A DNA stretch of 64,000 nucleotides from positions 62,001 through 126,000 of the forward strand of contig NZ_JACXWX010000014.1 in assembly GCF_014764505.1 (NCBI RefSeq), read 5' to 3'. The number at the start of each line of letters is the position of its first letter. The stretch's first letter is position 1. The notes under the pieces were generated by a model. It had not been told where the DNA came from. It was given only the letters and a program-made list of their open reading frames with translations, and did not search any database. This DNA comes from Phormidium tenue FACHB-886. Lineage in GTDB: Bacteria; Cyanobacteriota; Cyanobacteriia; Elainellales; Elainellaceae. Below, piece after piece: positions 32,288-42,427 of this stretch. A program made the position numbers and the translations under genes.

Positions 32288-35200
32288 ATGACTGCACATC
32301 ACAACCACAAAGCGACTGCCACTCCCTATTATCAAGCAGGCGGCACGTTACCCCAAAACGCTCCTGCCTATGTCAAGCGTCAGGCTGACCTCGATTTGTA
32401 CGAGGGGCTAAAGGCAGGGGAATTTTGCTACGTCCTAAATTCTCGACAGATGGGGAAATCGAGCCTGCAGGTGCAGGTCATGAAGCGCTTGCAGGCTGAG
32501 GGGGTTGCTTGCGTCACGATCGACATTTCAGATATTGGCAATCAAGTCTCGCTGGAGCAGTGGTATGGCGGCGTTGCCTACAAGCTGGCAACCAGCCTCA
32601 ATGTGTTCACCGCTGAAGAATTTATGGAGTGGTGGAGCGATCGCGCCTCCCTTTCGCCTGTGCAGCGGTTGAGCCATCTGATTGAAGAAGTTGTGCTGAA
32701 TCAGGTTTCCCAGCCCATCGTAATTTTTATTGACGAAATTGACAGCGTTCTTAGTTTTCACAACCCGCTGGATGATTTCTTTGTGCTGATTCGCGCGTGC
32801 TATAACAAACGGGCGCATCATCCGGCTTATCATCGCCTTACCTTTGCGTTGTTGGGAGTTGCCACTCCCAGCGATCTGATCAGCGATACCAAACGCACTC
32901 CCTTCAACATTGGTCGAGCTATAGATCTGCATGGATTTGCTGAACACGAAGCGCAGGTTTTAGCCGATGGTTTAGCAGAAGCCGTTGATCATCCTCAAGC
33001 AGCACTCCGCCAGATCTTGCGCTGGACAGGTGGACAGCCGTTCCTCACGCAGAAGGTTTGTCAGCTGCTGGTGAAGGAGCAGAAGAGTGATATCGATCGC
33101 CTCATCCAAACGCATATTATCGACAATTGGGAGGCACAGGATTATCCAGAGCATTTGAAGACGATTCGCGATCGCCTGCTCCGCAATGAGCAGAGAGCGG
33201 CTCGGCTGCTGGGGCTATATCAGCAGATATTGCTGGCTCCAAATCAGTCAATTCCGGCAGATGATTCGGCGGAGCAGATGGCGCTCAAGCTGTCGGGTTT
33301 GGTGGTGCGGCGTCAGGGCAATCTGTGCGTTGCCAACCTGATTTATAAAACAGTATTTGATATTGCCTGGGTCAGTGAGCGATTGGGCAGTCTGCGAATT
33401 TACAACGATGCGATCGCCGCTTGGTTGGCTTCCAAGCGGGAGGATACCTCTCGCTTATTGCGGGGGCAGGCATTACGAGAAGCGTTGAATTGGTCAGCAG
33501 GTAAGAGCCTCAGCGATGACGATTACCAATTTTTGGCGGCGAGTCAGGACGCTGAAAATCGCACCATTCAACTGGAGAAATTGGAGGTTCAGATCGGCTG
33601 GGATATTGAAAAACAGGAAAAGGAAACGATCGCCGAAGCGAATCAGATTCTCACCCTGGCGAATCAAAAAGCTAAACGCCGCATCCGAGTCGGATCAGTG
33701 GTGCTGGCTATCTCTTTAGCAGGAGCAGCGATCGCCGGAACTTTTGCTAATTCTGCGTTACAGCGACAGCAGGCTGCTCTAGCAGGCACTCGACTGGAGC
33801 GACAGGGCATGAATGCGCTACGCCAGTTTGAAGCCTCTGAGCTGGACGCCCTGCTGTCAGCAATGGAGGCTGGACAGGAACTCAACCAGCTAGTGAACGA
33901 CGATCGCCCCTTATCTGAATATCCGGCAACCAGCCCAGTTCTAGCGCTACAAAGCGTTCTAGATCGGATTAAAGAACAAAATCGGGTGACAGGCTTCCCG
34001 GTTAATTCAGGGGCAGTGGAATTTAGCCCTGATGGCAAACTAGTGTTAACTGCCTCTGCCACATCATCTGCTGACAGCCCAGCAACCGCCCAACTGTGGA
34101 CGACTCAGGGAACGCTGATTGCTAACCTGGGTAATCACACTGGAACTGAGTTGGCAATGCAGTTTAGCCCCAATAGTCAGCTGCTTGCTACGTCTGGGTT
34201 TGATGGCAAAATTCGGCTATGGAATCAGCAGGGCGATCGCCTTCGAGAGTTGCAACAGCCCGAAAACCGTCCGGTGTTTGCTTTGGCGTTTAGTCCTGAT
34301 GGTGCATCACTTGCCGCAGCGAGCTTTCAAGCAGTTGATGTTTGGTCATCGCAAGGACGCTATCAGTTCAAACTAGAAGGGTTTGAAGGCAATATTCATG
34401 CGGTGCAGTTCAGTCCGGATGGACGGCATCTTGCGGCAATTGACGAACGGGGCACTGTACAAATTGGGTCACGCGATGGACAAATGGCTACTGTCAAAGC
34501 ATCCCCTCATCTAAAAATGCAGTGGAGTCTAAATGGTGAGTATTTATTGATAGTCGGTATGGATGGCATTGCTCAGATGTGGACGGTGAAGGGCGATCGC
34601 GTTGGTGAAATTAGGTTTCCGGGTGACAGCAACGGTGTATACAAATCCATTGCCGATGCCCACTTTACCTCCAATAACGAGATTGTGGCTATAACCATCG
34701 ATGGAGAAGTGAGCCACTGGACACCCGCAGGAAAACAGCTTCCTCCCAGAGTTCCTGAAATACGCCCCAGTTCCACAGCCGGAATCACTCCGGTAGAAGC
34801 CAATCTACAGCTCAGTCCTCAGGGCGATCGCTTTATCTTCAGCAACTTCTCTGGCACAATTTTCCTTTGGCAGCAAATTGGGTCAGCTCCGCCCGTTGTT
34901 TCAACGATGAAAGGTCAGGGCAGAATTCTCAATGCCTGGTTTGCCCCAGCGGGCGATCGCTTGCTTACCTTTTCAACGGCTGGCATGATTCAGGAATGGA
35001 ATCTGCAAACTCCTAACGAGTATCCGCTGGAGGGGGCGACACCTAACTTTATGCAGCTTGCACTGAGCGGGCAAACTAACCGCGTGGTTGGCATTAGCAC
35101 AGAGGGCAATGTCCAGCTATGGGATACGGCAGGACGGCAAGTGGCAACGCTGGATGCGTCGGGACAGTCTTACCTCCAGGCTCAGTTTAGCCGCGATGGT

Positions 35201-36097
35201 CAGGTGATGGCGATCGCTGGGCAGGAGGGCTTAATTCGGATGTGGAATTCAGACGGGCAACTGATTCAGGAACTGAAGGGCGACCAGCCCTACGTTGAAG
35301 CTCTTGCTCTCAGCCAGGATGGTAGCCATATTGCGGGTGCTACCCTCAATAACCAGATTAATCTCTGGGATCGTCAGGGAAATCTGCTATTACAAACCCG
35401 TACACCGTCTCAATCGTCTATTAATGCGCTGAGTATCAGCCCCAGCGGAAATTACCTTGCAGTCGCGCATAGGGGTGGCAGCCTCACGATATGGTCTGCA
35501 GCCGGAGATGTTTTGGCAACCCTGACTACTCACGAGCAAGACATTCTAGCCATGCAGTTTAGCCCTGACGACCAGCACTTAATCACTACAGGCATAGACG
35601 GAATTGTGAAAGTTTGGACTCCTCAAGGAAAGTTAGTCAAAACGCTGGAGCAATCCCAACCCGATGCTTACCTGATCGAATTCAGCCCAGATGGAAACTA
35701 TTTTGCAACCACCGGGATGAACGGCAACATTAAACTATGGAATCGCCAGGGGCAACTACTGACCAACTTTACAGCGCACACGGACTCGATCTTCCGCATT
35801 GTATTTAGCCCTGATAGCCACAGCTTTGCCACGGTTGCTCATAACACGATGAGGCTGTGGACGGTAGAAGGACAGTTGCTGAGTGATATCGCTGTTTCAC
35901 AGATCACTCATCACGTCAGCTTCAGCAAAGATGGGCAAACGATCTTCACCGCTGGCAACAATAATACAGTTCATCATTGGCAGGTTCCCAGCTTGCCCAA
36001 TCTCCTAACGCGTGGTTGCCACTGGCTAGATAAGTATTTCACTCACCATTCAAATCTGCAGAATACACCCGATCGGCAACAGTGCGTTTCACAATAG
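32288..36097 (+). CDS. AAA-type STAND ATPase with WD40 beta-propeller sensor region
   Basis: 1269 residues. The N-terminal AAA-like domain (about 10-370) has P-loop [11 protein letters not shown] (50-60), Walker [12 protein letters not shown] (144-154) and [12 protein letters not shown] coiled linker precedes a hydrophobic segment, about 467-487 ([20 protein letters not shown]), probably one membrane helix. From about 560 to 1240 run some fifteen WD40 units (repeated FSPDG...LAT...I.LW), enough for two propellers. Known architecture: STAND ATPases with WD40 sensors act as switches that oligomerise on ligand binding. No N-terminal effector domain is visible, so partners such as the neighbouring HTH/AAA protein may supply output. 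The barstar-like gene follows after 87 bases. Confidence 0.92.
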   Translation: MTAHHNHKATATPYYQAGGTLPQNAPAYVKRQADLDLYEGLKAGEFCYVLNSRQMGKSSLQVQVMKRLQAEGVACVTIDISDIGNQVSLEQWYGGVAYKLATSLNVFTAEEFMEWWSDRASLSPVQRLSHLIEEVVLNQVSQPIVIFIDEIDSVLSFHNPLDDFFVLIRACYNKRAHHPAYHRLTFALLGVATPSDLISDTKRTPFNIGRAIDLHGFAEHEAQVLADGLAEAVDHPQAALRQILRWTGGQPFLTQKVCQLLVKEQKSDIDRLIQTHIIDNWEAQDYPEHLKTIRDRLLRNEQRAARLLGLYQQILLAPNQSIPADDSAEQMALKLSGLVVRRQGNLCVANLIYKTVFDIAWVSERLGSLRIYNDAIAAWLASKREDTSRLLRGQALREALNWSAGKSLSDDDYQFLAASQDAENRTIQLEKLEVQIGWDIEKQEKETIAEANQILTLANQKAKRRIRVGSVVLAISLAGAAIAGTFANSALQRQQAALAGTRLERQGMNALRQFEASELDALLSAMEAGQELNQLVNDDRPLSEYPATSPVLALQSVLDRIKEQNRVTGFPVNSGAVEFSPDGKLVLTASATSSADSPATAQLWTTQGTLIANLGNHTGTELAMQFSPNSQLLATSGFDGKIRLWNQQGDRLRELQQPENRPVFALAFSPDGASLAAASFQAVDVWSSQGRYQFKLEGFEGNIHAVQFSPDGRHLAAIDERGTVQIGSRDGQMATVKASPHLKMQWSLNGEYLLIVGMDGIAQMWTVKGDRVGEIRFPGDSNGVYKSIADAHFTSNNEIVAITIDGEVSHWTPAGKQLPPRVPEIRPSSTAGITPVEANLQLSPQGDRFIFSNFSGTIFLWQQIGSAPPVVSTMKGQGRILNAWFAPAGDRLLTFSTAGMIQEWNLQTPNEYPLEGATPNFMQLALSGQTNRVVGISTEGNVQLWDTAGRQVATLDASGQSYLQAQFSRDGQVMAIAGQEGLIRMWNSDGQLIQELKGDQPYVEALALSQDGSHIAGATLNNQINLWDRQGNLLLQTRTPSQSSINALSISPSGNYLAVAHRGGSLTIWSAAGDVLATLTTHEQDILAMQFSPDDQHLITTGIDGIVKVWTPQGKLVKTLEQSQPDAYLIEFSPDGNYFATTGMNGNIKLWNRQGQLLTNFTAHTDSIFRIVFSPDSHSFATVAHNTMRLWTVEGQLLSDIAVSQITHHVSFSKDGQTIFTAGNNNTVHHWQVPSLPNLLTRGCHWLDKYFTHHSNLQNTPDRQQCVSQ

Positions 36098-36184
36098 AAC
36101 TATTATGGTTGTCTGAGGCAGGATGCTCTCTGGCAGCCTAAGGATGCGGCGATCGCTGCATGCAGTTCTACTGATGGAGGTTCT

Positions 36185-36601
36185 GTGAAACCTGAGTACG
36201 TCCTCGACGGTCGTCGCACTACAACACTCGAAGCGTTCTACGCTGAGATCACTCAGGTTCTGTTGTCTGGGCAACCTTGGGGCGATAATCTCGATGCCCT
36301 CCACGCTGTTCTGCGCGGCGACTACGGACAGTTGCCGGAGCAGTTTCGGCTGGTCTGGCGAGATGCAAAGGTTGCCCAAACTGCACTCGGCTATCCTCAT
36401 ACCGTTCATCAGCTCATGCAACGGCTGCGCGACTGTCATCCTACGGTATTGATCAAGACGGCTTGGGCACTGCGGGCAGCGCTGCGAGAACAGGGACCCA
36501 CAGTATATGACTGGCTAGTGGAGCTGATTGAAGAACACCCGAACGTGGAACTGGTGCTCGTTGAGTCAGATGATTTGAATGATGCTTGCTCTGCTTGTTA
36601 G
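36185..36601 (+). CDS. barstar-like ribonuclease inhibitor family protein
   Basis: 138 residues from GTG at 36185, with GGAGG four bases upstream. Barstar pattern: YVLDGRRTTTLEAFYAEITQ, WGDNLDALHAVLRGDYGQLP, FRLVWRDAKVAQTALGY and VYDWLVELIEEHPNVELVLV. Family role: barstar blocks the active site of barnase-type guanyl-specific RNases. No barnase-like RNase is in the window, so this may be orphan immunity or have another partner. It is in line with the AAA/WD40 gene and could be co-transcribed. The tail DLNDACSAC has two Cys and is unlike the usual barstar end. Confidence 0.85.
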   Translation: MKPEYVLDGRRTTTLEAFYAEITQVLLSGQPWGDNLDALHAVLRGDYGQLPEQFRLVWRDAKVAQTALGYPHTVHQLMQRLRDCHPTVLIKTAWALRAALREQGPTVYDWLVELIEEHPNVELVLVESDDLNDACSAC

Positions 36602-36622
36602 TTGCTAAAAATTGAAAGCAGT

Positions 36623-36979
36623 TCAGCCAGACCCGTAAGAAGCTATTGAGTAGCTGTAATCTTCCTGAAGAACGCAAGAACTTAATGAATTTCCATATTT
36701 TTGAAGAACATAGTGAACACCCTGGTGAATCAAATCTTCAATCTGCAGCTTTATCTCTGTGGGGCAGGGTGTTGTCTCAGCATTGATGTCTGCTTCTTTT
36801 TCCTGCTCTACCGTAATATGCACATTGCGAACTCGCGTCAACACATAAGCAATTAACTCTTGACGCAAATCAGAATGGGCAAATATATAGGGATAGGGAT
36901 AATGGTAGTGTGTATCGGTGATTTGCTCAATTTCTGCACACACCACTAGCATGGTTAGGTTTGCAATTGATTTGGGCAT
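36623..36979 (-). CDS. ComFB-like short protein
   Basis: 118 residues from the ATG at 36979; the frame is open 19 codons further up without family character. Start PKSIANLTMLVVCAEIEQIT, then AHSDLRQELIAYVLTRVRNV and IKLQIEDLIHQGVHYVL resemble the small cyanobacterial proteins annotated as late-competence ComFB family. The zinc-binding Cys of Bacillus ComFB are not evident. Some cyanobacterial ComFB proteins are reported to bind cyclic dinucleotides; whether this one does is unknown. It is convergent with the barstar-like gene. Confidence 0.5.
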   Translation of the reverse strand: MPKSIANLTMLVVCAEIEQITDTHYHYPYPYIFAHSDLRQELIAYVLTRVRNVHITVEQEKEADINAETTPCPTEIKLQIEDLIHQGVHYVLQKYGNSLSSCVLQEDYSYSIASYGSG

Positions 36980-37036
36980 TACTGCATTTTCTCTCGTTGT
37001 ATCTTGTGCTTCGTACCACCGAGTGTTTAAGTCCAC

Positions 37037-37506
37037 CGAGTATTAAAGTTTCGCAAGCCAAAGCGTGGTAAATGTGCTGAGATGGGTATTCTCCCAATCT
37101 TAATCATGCGTTCTCTGCTTTAATCTCTTGCTTGATGGCAAGCTGCATTAACACAATAATTGCTGAGCCAACCCTGCTAAGAACTTGAGTACACAGAGTG
37201 TTTAACAAACTAATCAAACATGGGTTTGGCTACTTCTGGTAGCACTGGTTAGAAACCCTGTTCTCTACAGTTGTTACCCAGCACCGCTCCAGAAGTTGAA
37301 CTCGGTCATATCAGCAGTCCTCCAATAAGTCAACCTAGCAGTGAGGTGGCTCTTAAAAACAGCCTGTCTGCTCACACTCATACATTAGGAGAACAATTTG
37401 AGGAAGTTGTGAGGATGTGGACTTTATATTTCTGCCATCCAACCCAATGCAACTATGAGCCGTTGTACTAGTTTGAGGTGGTCAAAGGGCTTGACGATCG
37501 CGGTAA
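37037..37506. other. 470-base interval without a gene
   Basis: A/T-rich spacer between the ComFB-like gene and the repeat at 37507. A 66-codon plus frame (37271-37471) has no protein-like features. Confidence 0.5.
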
Positions 37507-37595
37507 TATAGCAATCTTAAAAGGTTTGTGAAAGGTAAGGAGGATCGCCCCCTATCTTTCAGAAACTATTTCACAACTCAAATAGGATCGCTATA
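37507..37595. mobile_element. 89-bp MITE-like element, copy A
   Basis: Ends TATAGCAATC (37507-37516) and GATCGCTATA (37586-37595) are near-perfect terminal inverted repeats. The inside is an imperfect long hairpin containing GGTTTGTGAAAGG and TATTTCACAACTCAAATAGG. Same length and ends as copy C (50966-51054); copy B is at 48241. Confidence 0.8.
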
Positions 37596-37748
37596 GTTTC
37601 CATCCGGACATAGCAGCGACGATCAACAGATAAGTCAAGCGGTTACCCAATTACTGCTGTGGCACAATAGCAAAAGCTTTTTAGGTCGTATTTTGCCTGA
37701 TTCCAAGCTGCCTACATCTGCTCTGATTTTTGCTTCGTTCACAGCAAA

Positions 37749-37793
37749 CTTAATTTGCGTGATCTGCACAATGTGCAGATCACGCAAATTAAG
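37749..37793. terminator. 21-bp perfect hairpin, probable terminator of the carbonic anhydrase gene
   Basis: CTTAATTTGCGTGATCTGCA plus C (37749-37769) and its exact complement (37773-37793) with loop AAT. It lies 20 bases beyond the end of the minus-strand carbonic anhydrase; on that strand it is followed by TTTGCTGT. Confidence 0.7.
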
Positions 37794-37812
37794 GAGCTTT
37801 AGACGATTAAGA

Positions 37813-38487
37813 TTATCCTTGAACTGCTGTAATGAGCGGATCGGGAACGGGGAAAGAGCGTTTTTCAAGGATCATAAATTGTCGCAGTCCTGCATTATAA
37901 GCAAAGACCATTCCTGACTCAATTTCGTAGATCCAGGCATGGAGGTTGAGTTGCCCACTATGGATTTTAGAGCGAATGGCGGGGTAAGTCTCTAAGTTTT
38001 TAACCTGAGTTAGCACGTTTTGCTCAATTGCGATCTTCCAAAGTTGGCTAGGCTCCAATCCTCCGTAGTTATCCAATACCAAACGACGAGTCGCTTCACC
38101 ATGCCGTTTCAGCCAATCATACACTAGAGGCATTTGCTCGGCTAAGCTACCTATTTGCAATAACCCTTTCATTGCCCCACAGTGCGAATGCCCACAGATG
38201 ATGATGTCTTTAATGTTTAATCCCTGCACCGCATATTCAATTCCAGCTGCTTCAGCGGTGTTTGCAGAGCCATAGGCAGGGATAATATTCCCCACATTTC
38301 GCATGACAAACAGCTCACCGGGTTGTGCTTGAGTAATTAGGCAGGGATCAATGCGGGAATCAGAGCATGTAATGAACAAAACATCTGGCGATTGCCCAGC
38401 CGATAGCCGCTCAAAAAGCTCACGATGGTCGTTGAAGTAGTTGTTGTGAAAGGCATTAAGCCCTTGAATAAGACCTGTGACTGACAT
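37813..38487 (-). CDS. beta-class carbonic anhydrase
   Basis: 224 residues. Zinc ligands Cys41, His100 and Cys103 in ITCSDSRIDP and IICGHSHCGAM; the Asp43-Arg45 dyad is present. RNVGNIIPAYG is also conserved. It interconverts carbon dioxide and bicarbonate in the cytosol or carboxysome. The length is that of a plain bacterial beta enzyme, without the C-terminal extension of carboxysomal CcaA. It begins like cyanobacterial IcfA-type proteins (GLNAFHNNYFNDHRELFERL). Stand-alone gene ending at a strong hairpin. It could also supply bicarbonate to cyanase, but nothing in the sequence links the two. Confidence 0.94.
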   Translation of the reverse strand: MSVTGLIQGLNAFHNNYFNDHRELFERLSAGQSPDVLFITCSDSRIDPCLITQAQPGELFVMRNVGNIIPAYGSANTAEAAGIEYAVQGLNIKDIIICGHSHCGAMKGLLQIGSLAEQMPLVYDWLKRHGEATRRLVLDNYGGLEPSQLWKIAIEQNVLTQVKNLETYPAIRSKIHSGQLNLHAWIYEIESGMVFAYNAGLRQFMILEKRSFPVPDPLITAVQG

Positions 38488-39435
38488 GGTTTTATTTCCG
38501 AAGGTTGGTCAAGCGCTCAATACGTCTGAATTTCCGTTTTCTAAAAATGGCGATCTTCAGTCCTATCTTTCCCTTACTACATCGGGACTATCTCACTTTC
38601 CATAGTTTTATTAAAAAATTTAAAGTCTGTCCACAAAAAGTTTTATCAACCGTCAGCCGCCAATTCTCATAATCAGCTTTGAACTACTGTGCACATGAGT
38701 CAAGATTGCCCAGCTTGTAGAAACAAATGTCATTTACCCTGCCGGAAATTATGAATTTAAGCTGCTTTCCCTGGGCTCAAGGGTTCAGCAAACGCACTAT
38801 TACCGACTGCTTGAGCCGCTGGAGGCTGTGGACTGGAGGCTGATTCAAATGGGCTGGCAGAATTTGATGCAAGTCACCCGATCGGTCAAGCTAGGCAAAC
38901 TAGTGTCATCGGCGATCTTGCGGAAACTAGTGTCAATTTCATTTCTAGTTCATTGGCTCAATCTTGTGCAGAATTGAATTCAGCAGCTCATAAGTAAACT
39001 TTGCCATAGAGATTCTACTAATAGGTTGGCTGCCATGAGTATTGTTGACGCATCGGATTGAGAAGTGTTTTGTATATTACAGGCACAATTTAAACAGTCT
39101 AAAAGCTTGACTGAATTATCTCTTGAAAGGTTCCGCCGTCATTCTCCAAGCGTCTCAAGTACGTGGTGCTACATGATTCGTTTTGATCACTTATTCTAAT
39201 TCTGGTGGCAACAGCTATACATTGCACGTAAATATGCCACTCTGTACTTAGATTGAAATCTTTTTTTGTGTAAAATTTCCGCTACACGCGGCTTTTACAG
39301 AAAAACTTGTCCTGACATATGCGCGTAGCGCTATATCTGTTCTAACATTTGGGCTCATATATGAAAGCAAATCAGAACTAACCGGCTATCTAATTCGCAT
39401 TACGCTGACTAGAGAGGTAAAACAATGCACTGTCC
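38488..39435. other. 948-base interval: possible gene remnant and a repeat
   Basis: The plus frame 38699-38977 is open for 92 codons but has no start near its beginning (it follows a TGA). It reads as protein-like text (AGNYEFKLLSLGSRVQQTHY, RLLEPLEAVDWRLIQMGW) of no family I know, perhaps a decayed gene. The second copy of the 68-bp repeat is at 39247-39315. The rest is A/T-rich with no motif. Confidence 0.45.
39247..39315 (-). repeat. 68-bp hairpin-forming interspersed repeat, copy 2 (inverted)
   Basis: Reverse complement of 1945-2012 with about 60 of 69 positions identical. The stem TTTTTCTGTAAAA / TTTTACACAAAAA is kept despite changes. It is followed at 39335 by TGTTCTAACATTT, which also occurs near copy 1 (about 2055-2068). 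Confidence 0.75.
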
Positions 39436-42300
39436 TTAGCGACACCAGGCATTAGAGAATTCTGCATAGGACATTTGTTGAGCACAGTACCACAGTAATT
39501 TATGGCACTCATGCAATTGCGTTCCTGCGACTTGATTGGAATTAGAGGAATTTGCATTTGCAAGCAACAAGCTTAATTGAGAAACAATATCAGTCAGCTG
39601 ATGCTCTAGTACAACTTCCTTCAGGTCTTCCACGACTCGTTTGTAAAGGGTTGAAGTGTCTTTTGCTAGTAGAAGCTGCAGCAAACAATCGATCGCCTGA
39701 GGATGACCAGGTTGAAGTGTTGCCAGACGATACGCAATTCGCCGTTGATTAGCTGAGTTTTTCACAGCCAACAATTGTTGTTCTAATGTTGTGATAAGTT
39801 GATTAAAATTTTGTTTGTCTGTTTTCTTATTGTTATATTTTTGGCTTATTTTTTCTGATTTTTGTTGAATCGAATTAAGTACAGCAATTGCAACACTATT
39901 TTGTGAATCAAGGGTAACCAAGTTTTCTGCTGTTCGTAGCTGCAATGTGGCATTCGTGGTTGAACGAATGATTTGCTGCAGGGTCGTGATTCCTTGTGGA
40001 TGAGTTGGATTAATTTTTGCCAAGCTATAGGCAGCCCTACGGCGAATGTTGTCTTCTTGAGTTGATTCTAAGATCTTCTCAAGGGAGTGAATCACGACAG
40101 GAGCACCTGGCTCAATTCTCCCCAAGCTTTCAATGACTTGAAGACGGAGAGCTTCACTTTGTAATGTGCCGATTAATTGAGTGAGGGTGGCGATCGCAAT
40201 AGAGCTACCCGGATCGAAGGTTTTGCCAAGCGTATAGGCTGCCAGCCAGCGGGCAAAGGGATTTTCTGCGTCCTGGACGAACTGTTCTAGAGCCGCGATT
40301 GCCAACGGTCGATCGGTTTGTAATAAAGCGATTCTAGCCCCCTGGCAAAGTGAGACGCTCGCTTCACCAAATCGCCATTCCAGCAATTGCGCCAGAATGG
40401 TTTTAGCCTGACTGCATTGGGGAAACTCTGCCAGCCCTGCCGCAGCCAGGAAGTAGGCGCGATGAAAGTAGAAGCCTCCACAGCTATCGTCAAACGTTGT
40501 GAGTGCCTCGATGAAGTCTTCTTTATTTGCCGTGGAGATATCCGTTCTGCCCAGCCACAGCAGGATTACTGCTCGCCAAGAAGGGCTGAAGAGGGGGAAA
40601 TCGTGAGCCGGGTCAAAGAAGAACTGCCAATCTGATATTGCCTGCGCTGCAAAGTACTCCTGAAACGTTGAGTGGTAAAAGGCATAGACCTTCTCACCAG
40701 TGGTGGTTGAAATACCAACCTGATTGAACCAACCCAACTGCAACGCCAGGGTCATTAACTCCAGTGATTGAGCAAAAGCGGTTTGGGCAAAGGAATGGGA
40801 AAGCCGAAATCGGGTTTCCGGCTTTAGGAACGCACGCAGTGCTACCTGTCCTAATACCTGGTTTAATTGCTGCCGTTGAGCCAGTGTCGTTGGGAAGCGG
40901 TCTTGCTTCCATTCATAAAGGGTTTCAACAAACTGCTGGTAAAGCAGAGACTTCGTATGGGGTAGAGTGCCTTGAGTGAGAGACCAAGTGCGACAGAGCA
41001 GCGCTAACCGAAGCGGATTTTTAACTGCATCTCTAATTCGCTTGCGCTTCGGATTAACCAATTCCTGTTGCAGGCGATCCCCCAGTTCCGGTTTGTCCTG
41101 AAACCAGCGATCGATAAACTGCCCTACTTGATCTCCAGGGGTTCCAGTTCCATTGCTGAAACTGAGGTTGCAGTAGGTGGTGAAAGAATCGAGCGCATTC
41201 TTGCCGCTATCCCACACGTTGGAGCGACAAGTCAGCACGATGTGAGCATCGGCAATCCAGCCCCGCAGTTGTCGGGCGAGACCCGTTAGGGCAGTTGCCG
41301 CATCAAGCGCCATCTCATCGATCGCATCGAGCAGTAGCCAGACGCGCCCCTGCTCAAACTGTTGGGCAAATGCTTCCTGAAGCTCTAGAGGAACACTAAT
41401 CCTTCGGGTTGCCTGTTTCAGCCAGTCCTGTAAGAGATAATTCTCCAGTGTTGCTCCCTGCAAATCTGCCAACGGAATCCAGATTGGTAACGCCTGTTCC
41501 GCTAAGAGCCAAGTTGCAATTTTTTGCAGCAGGGTGGTTTTACCTGCACCAGGTTCACCGACGATCGCCACTCGTTGTTTCCCTAGTGATTGCAGACGGT
41601 TGAAAAACGCCTCTAATGAAAGGGTAGCTTCAGATTCCTCGGATTCGTCAATTTGTAAAGCTGTGCCAGATGAATCACCAGACTCTCGATCCTGCTGTTT
41701 GCGTTCTGTTAATTCTAGAGGAAGATAAAGTTCATGCAGGTTGAAGGTGATTCCATCCGTTACGGTTAATGGATTAATCGTTAGCCGCTCATACTGCTGT
41801 GCTTCTAGACTTTCACGGCAAAGCTGCCACCAAAAATCCTGTCTATCTTCGTTCGTTCCCTCACTCTCTTTCTCGCCTGCGGCCTGCTTGGATTTCTGGG
41901 GACGGCGGTGTTCCCATTCCTGCTGGAATCGACGTAGATTAGCCATGCGATCGCTTCGCTTATGCCACAGATTGAGGGTAAAATGCCAAACCTCCGACCC
42001 TCCTTTGTTTGGGCGATTATCGTCCAGAATTTCTAGAAAATCCTCAAATCGCCGCAACGCCTCTTTGATCTGTTCGCTACTCAGGGGAGTATTTGCTAGT
42101 TTGGTCAGTGCCTCCAGAAATCGAACTTTCGTTCGCACCACCAACCGCTGTTCGTTCTGCCAGTGGGTCTGAATTTGAGGCTGCAACGCATCCAGAGCCA
42201 TCTCGTCACCCTCCAACTCGTCATTGGCATAGTCGAGCAAGACAGAGAACAGCTGATGCGATCGCTTTTTGGCTTCAGGTCCATAACTGGGACGAGCCAT
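39436..42300 (-). CDS. NACHT-domain STAND ATPase with HEAT-like repeats
   Basis: 954 residues from the ATG at 42300 (a TTG lies two codons higher). Numbering here counts from that TTG. An N-terminal helical domain of unknown role (about 1-150, YGPEAKKRSHQLFSVLLDYA, WHFTLNLWHKRSDRMANLRR) is followed by the NACHT core. Walker A is VGEPGAGKTTLL (249-260), Walker B is LLLDAIDEM (323-331), then VLTCRSN (sensor), NPLRLALLCRTW and YAFYHSTFQEYFAAQAIS. The C-terminal third (about 640-950) is a series of HEAT-like helical pairs of about 31 residues (LRLQVIESLGRIEPGAPVVI, RRRAAYSLAKINPTHPQGIT). Bacterial NACHT proteins include experimentally shown anti-phage NLR-like proteins; a defence role here is inference. 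No nuclease or toxin domain is evident. Confidence 0.92.
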   Translation of the reverse strand: MARPSYGPEAKKRSHQLFSVLLDYANDELEGDEMALDALQPQIQTHWQNEQRLVVRTKVRFLEALTKLANTPLSSEQIKEALRRFEDFLEILDDNRPNKGGSEVWHFTLNLWHKRSDRMANLRRFQQEWEHRRPQKSKQAAGEKESEGTNEDRQDFWWQLCRESLEAQQYERLTINPLTVTDGITFNLHELYLPLELTERKQQDRESGDSSGTALQIDESEESEATLSLEAFFNRLQSLGKQRVAIVGEPGAGKTTLLQKIATWLLAEQALPIWIPLADLQGATLENYLLQDWLKQATRRISVPLELQEAFAQQFEQGRVWLLLDAIDEMALDAATALTGLARQLRGWIADAHIVLTCRSNVWDSGKNALDSFTTYCNLSFSNGTGTPGDQVGQFIDRWFQDKPELGDRLQQELVNPKRKRIRDAVKNPLRLALLCRTWSLTQGTLPHTKSLLYQQFVETLYEWKQDRFPTTLAQRQQLNQVLGQVALRAFLKPETRFRLSHSFAQTAFAQSLELMTLALQLGWFNQVGISTTTGEKVYAFYHSTFQEYFAAQAISDWQFFFDPAHDFPLFSPSWRAVILLWLGRTDISTANKEDFIEALTTFDDSCGGFYFHRAYFLAAAGLAEFPQCSQAKTILAQLLEWRFGEASVSLCQGARIALLQTDRPLAIAALEQFVQDAENPFARWLAAYTLGKTFDPGSSIAIATLTQLIGTLQSEALRLQVIESLGRIEPGAPVVIHSLEKILESTQEDNIRRRAAYSLAKINPTHPQGITTLQQIIRSTTNATLQLRTAENLVTLDSQNSVAIAVLNSIQQKSEKISQKYNNKKTDKQNFNQLITTLEQQLLAVKNSANQRRIAYRLATLQPGHPQAIDCLLQLLLAKDTSTLYKRVVEDLKEVVLEHQLTDIVSQLSLLLANANSSNSNQVAGTQLHECHKLLWYCAQQMSYAEFSNAWCR

Positions 42301-42427
42301 AGACAAGTTGGAATGAGGGAGCGATTCTATCCTGCCTCAACCCATTAAAAATTACAAATTATCCAGAGCAATTCTTTTAGGGGAAAGCACCTTGCATCGG
42401 TTCATCCTTGCATCGGTTCATCAACGC

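Noticed and set aside
37635-37868. 77-codon minus frame at the end of the carbonic anhydrase gene
   Set aside because: It runs through the 21-bp hairpin and overlaps the end of the anhydrase in another frame; no motifs.
41534-42172. Several plus-strand frames opposite the NACHT gene
   Set aside because: All are antisense to a well-supported NACHT coding region and have Ser/Arg/Cys-rich shadow composition.
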